Shown one piece after another: positions 62,110 to 64,000 of a stretch of DNA of 64,000 bases. The stretch covers positions 19,700 to 83,699 of the forward strand of contig NZ_JAHVDV010000025.1 in the NCBI RefSeq assembly GCF_051486985.1, written 5' to 3'. The position numbers were made by a program, and so were the translations under genes. Position 1 is the stretch's first letter. Each line of letters starts with the position of its first letter. The stretch is from CBFFRJ01 sp051486985 (GTDB lineage: Bacteria; Pseudomonadota; Gammaproteobacteria; Enterobacterales; Enterobacteriaceae). Under the pieces are notes generated by a model that was given only the letters and a program-made list of their open reading frames with translations, was not told the origin of the DNA and made no database searches.

Positions 62110-63534
62110 CTATAAATCAGCCAACAGCTTTTGAAGCGTTTCGCGGTTATATTTTTCCGGTGTATGTATTTCATCCACCAGATCGCCCATCACGTACTTC
62201 TTCATGGTTTCCAGGTTGTTCACCTGAGTCTGATTTCTGATGCCCGCCAGCAGCCCCTTAGCGTTGTAGTTCAGGGTTGTGGTGTTGACTTCATCATTTT
62301 CCAGCGTGTGATAGAGGTAGTTTTGTGAGGTCTTATCTTTTTTCAGCGATAGTGGCAAAGACGGGTCCAGCGGTTGATACCAGGAGGCGCTCAGATGATT
62401 ATGCGCCGTCTGCTTCACGCTGCGGGAACCGTCGTAGCTCCGGCTCTCTTCAGTAGTTTGAGAAGCCTGATAAGAGAAGCTCTCTTTCTCATCAAGTCGG
62501 GCCGGGTTGATTGATTTCGAGGTTCGCGTCAGCGAGAGAGAAAAATCATTCAGCCCTTTGGCTGGCGCACTGCTGCCACCCCCGACCCGTACGTCACCAG
62601 GGTTATCGATGACATTGATGGTTTCATCCTGCGGTGTGTTTAAGGCATGGAAAACAGACTTCATGAGCTCCATCTGATTTCTGTCGCCCTTCCCGTCGAT
62701 ACGCGCTTTATCAAACTGCTTATCGTAGGCCGCCAGCGCGACTTGTTGTGCCACCCGATCGGCAGGATCGTTGCTCTGGGAGCGATCGCTGGTCATTTTC
62801 AGGGAGAAGTCAGCATCCTGGTACGCCACCCAGCTCTCATCGCTGTCGCTGTGGAAGTTGAGTGACTGTAGAGAATCATCACCATTGCGCACATCGGTTT
62901 TCAGGTCAATCGACCTGAGGACGCTGCTGTTAAATTTCGTCAACCCTGAGATATCAAGTTCTGGCGGCTGTTTGCCCAGTCCATCCAGCACCGACTGGAA
63001 CGCTTTGCCCAGCGAGGCTACAGCCTCAGCCTCATCGTCATTGAGCGCGTCACCCTCAGTGGTCATCGACACTGCAACACCACCATCCTGTTGCGTCAGG
63101 GAGAGGTGTATCGTCGAGCCGGAACGGGTGGTGATATCCAGTGAAATGGCGGACTTATTAGCAGGAGCCATTCCCGGCGCGGTATCCGTTGCGGCGACGG
63201 CTTGCGTGAAGTCCCCCCGATTCTCTTTCAGCGTTTCAAGCAGTGCGCGGCCGGCGCCACCGAGTGAGGAAATTGAGCTGCCGCTTTGTGCGGTATGCAG
63301 CAGTACCTGGATAGTGGCATTGCTTACGCCGGTGTCGCTGGCGCTGATTTTTTGCGGCGACAGGCTGTAAATCGCCGCGATGGCCTGTGTCTGGCTACCA
63401 AAGGTCACTTTGGTAGAGGCGTTGTCCGCGACTGGCAAGGAGGCAGTGCTGGTTACGCGCGGCGTACCCACGCGCGGGGTGGTCGACAGGTTCGATAACA
63501 TTGTCGACAAAGGCGATTTAATACCGGTAACCAT
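62110..63534 (-). CDS. Unrecognised 474-residue cysteine-free protein
   Basis: I do not recognise this family. The protein starts MVTGIKSPLSTMLSNLSTTP, with GGGAG upstream, and has no signal peptide, membrane segment or cysteine. The N-terminal 100 residues are rich in Ser, Thr and Ala; a central region has amphipathic strands (ISLDITTRSGSTIHLSLTQQ) followed by a helix (DEAEAVASLGKAFQSVLDGL); the C-terminal third is polar. Lack of cysteines and the Ser/Thr-rich start resemble exported substrates of flagellar or contact-dependent secretion systems, but this is only an impression. It stands in the place of yacH beside acnB in E. coli and is divergent from an rhs gene. Confidence 0.8.
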   Translation of the reverse strand: MVTGIKSPLSTMLSNLSTTPRVGTPRVTSTASLPVADNASTKVTFGSQTQAIAAIYSLSPQKISASDTGVSNATIQVLLHTAQSGSSISSLGGAGRALLETLKENRGDFTQAVAATDTAPGMAPANKSAISLDITTRSGSTIHLSLTQQDGGVAVSMTTEGDALNDDEAEAVASLGKAFQSVLDGLGKQPPELDISGLTKFNSSVLRSIDLKTDVRNGDDSLQSLNFHSDSDESWVAYQDADFSLKMTSDRSQSNDPADRVAQQVALAAYDKQFDKARIDGKGDRNQMELMKSVFHALNTPQDETINVIDNPGDVRVGGGSSAPAKGLNDFSLSLTRTSKSINPARLDEKESFSYQASQTTEESRSYDGSRSVKQTAHNHLSASWYQPLDPSLPLSLKKDKTSQNYLYHTLENDEVNTTTLNYNAKGLLAGIRNQTQVNNLETMKKYVMGDLVDEIHTPEKYNRETLQKLLADL

Positions 63535-63735
63535 GACGATTAAACTCCCTCTTTCGTCGATAGAGATTCAGTAGTGTTACATCGGCAGAAGGTGGGCGAA
63601 ATTTATACCAGAGAAGAAATAATTAGCGATGAGTCGAGGATGACCAGCCTAAACGTTTTCCTAATTTAAGTCTTCCCGGAGCCGGCTCCCTGTTTGCACC
63701 CTTTTGCACAGCATAAGGTATATCCCTGTTTTTAC

Positions 63736-63756
63736 CGGCGGGCATGAGGCCTGCCG
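63736..63756 (+). promoter_or_regulatory. Hairpin just upstream of rhs
   Basis: CGGCGGGC (63736-63743) can pair with GCCTGCCG (63749-63756), with one G-T wobble, around ATGAG. It ends about 10 bases before the rhs ribosome-binding site (AAGGAT) and could affect rhs mRNA; it is not followed by a T run. Confidence 0.35.
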
Positions 63757-63776
63757 TCATACAAAAGGATGTGANG

Positions 63777-64000
63777 ATGAGCGGCAGACCGGCGGCCCGG
63801 AAGGGCGACATGACGCAGTATGGNGGCCCCATTGTGCAGGGCTCGGCGGGNGTGATGATTGGGGCACCCACCGGGGTGGCCTGCTCGGTCTGCCCCGGGG
63901 GTATCACCTCCGGCTCCCCGGTCAACCCGCTTCCCGGTGCCAAAGTGTTGCCCGGCGAAACCGATATCGCCCTTCCCGGCCCGCTGCCTTTTCTGCTCAC
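63777..64000 (+). CDS. Rhs-family protein, N-terminal part (runs off right edge)
   Basis: Rhs proteins are large YD-repeat proteins that carry a variable C-terminal toxin and are often delivered by type VI secretion. Only the first 74 codons are present: MSGRPAARKGDMTQYG, then IGAPTGVACSVCPGGI and GAKVLPGETDIALPGPLPF, the PAAR-like start and core entry I recall from enterobacterial RhsA/B/C-type proteins. ATG at 63777 follows AAGGATGTG. Two ambiguous bases (63824, 63851) fall in third positions of glycine codons and do not change the protein; a third N (63775) lies just before the start. The toxin and any immunity gene lie beyond the window. Confidence 0.9.
   Translation, partial: MSGRPAARKGDMTQYXGPIVQGSAXVMIGAPTGVACSVCPGGITSGSPVNPLPGAKVLPGETDIALPGPLPFLL

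Overview
This window is a stretch of enterobacterial chromosome. Gene content and order follow the E. coli K-12 segment running from lpxA through map/glnD, degP/dgt, fhu, mrcB, dksA, pan, hpt/gcd and spe to acnB, and most proteins differ from their E. coli counterparts (recalled from memory) by only scattered substitutions. Sequence style, the Rhs protein at the right edge and the type of intergenic repeats suggest Enterobacter or a close relative; the genus is an inference. No rRNA, tRNA, insertion sequence, prophage or CRISPR array was seen.

Layout. 1-12940 (minus strand): envelope biogenesis and translation genes lpxA(partial)-fabZ-lpxD-skp-bamA-rseP-cdsA-uppS-dxr-frr-pyrH-tsf-rpsB, with terminators after dxr, frr and tsf and an attenuator-like hairpin between rpsB and tsf. 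13340-18449 (plus): map, glnD, dapD, yaeH. 18550-22954 (minus): cdaR, degP, dgt. 23063-25192 (plus): mtnN, btuF, yadS. erpA and hemL diverge at 25582-25773; clcA, which lies between them in E. coli K-12, is absent. 27567-33533 (minus): the ferrichrome operon fhuA-C-D-B. Then mrcB and hrpB (minus); thpR, sfsA, dksA, gluQ, pcnB, folK, panB, panC, panD (plus); yadE, yadI, yadH, yadG (minus); can (plus); hpt (minus) diverging from gcd (plus); cueO (minus); yacC, speE, speD (plus); a small unnamed gene, yacL and acnB (minus). At the right end an unrecognised 474-residue protein and the start of an Rhs protein mark the edge of an accessory region.

How the genes work together. lpxA/fabZ/lpxD supply lipid A and fatty acids, skp/bamA/degP handle outer-membrane proteins, and rseP links envelope stress to sigma-E; degP keeps a recognisable sigma-E promoter. 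cdsA, uppS and dxr feed phospholipid and isoprenoid synthesis. panB/C/D make pantothenate, speE/D make spermidine, and fhuA/C/D/B import ferrichrome. gcd and cueO are periplasmic oxidases.

Start codons needed care. lpxA, btuF, panC and acnB use GTG, speD uses TTG, and pcnB appears to use the rare AUU start known from E. coli.

The less ordinary content is intergenic or repetitive: a family of CCCTCTCCC/GGGAGAGGG palindromes at many gene ends, a 138-bp unit repeated three times between panD and yadE, a structured element between hemL and fhuB, a pentapeptide repeat inside cueO, a probable 57-residue small protein, and the unknown-protein/Rhs pair at the right edge. I found no clear new multi-gene system; the right-edge pair is the best lead and is cut off by the window.
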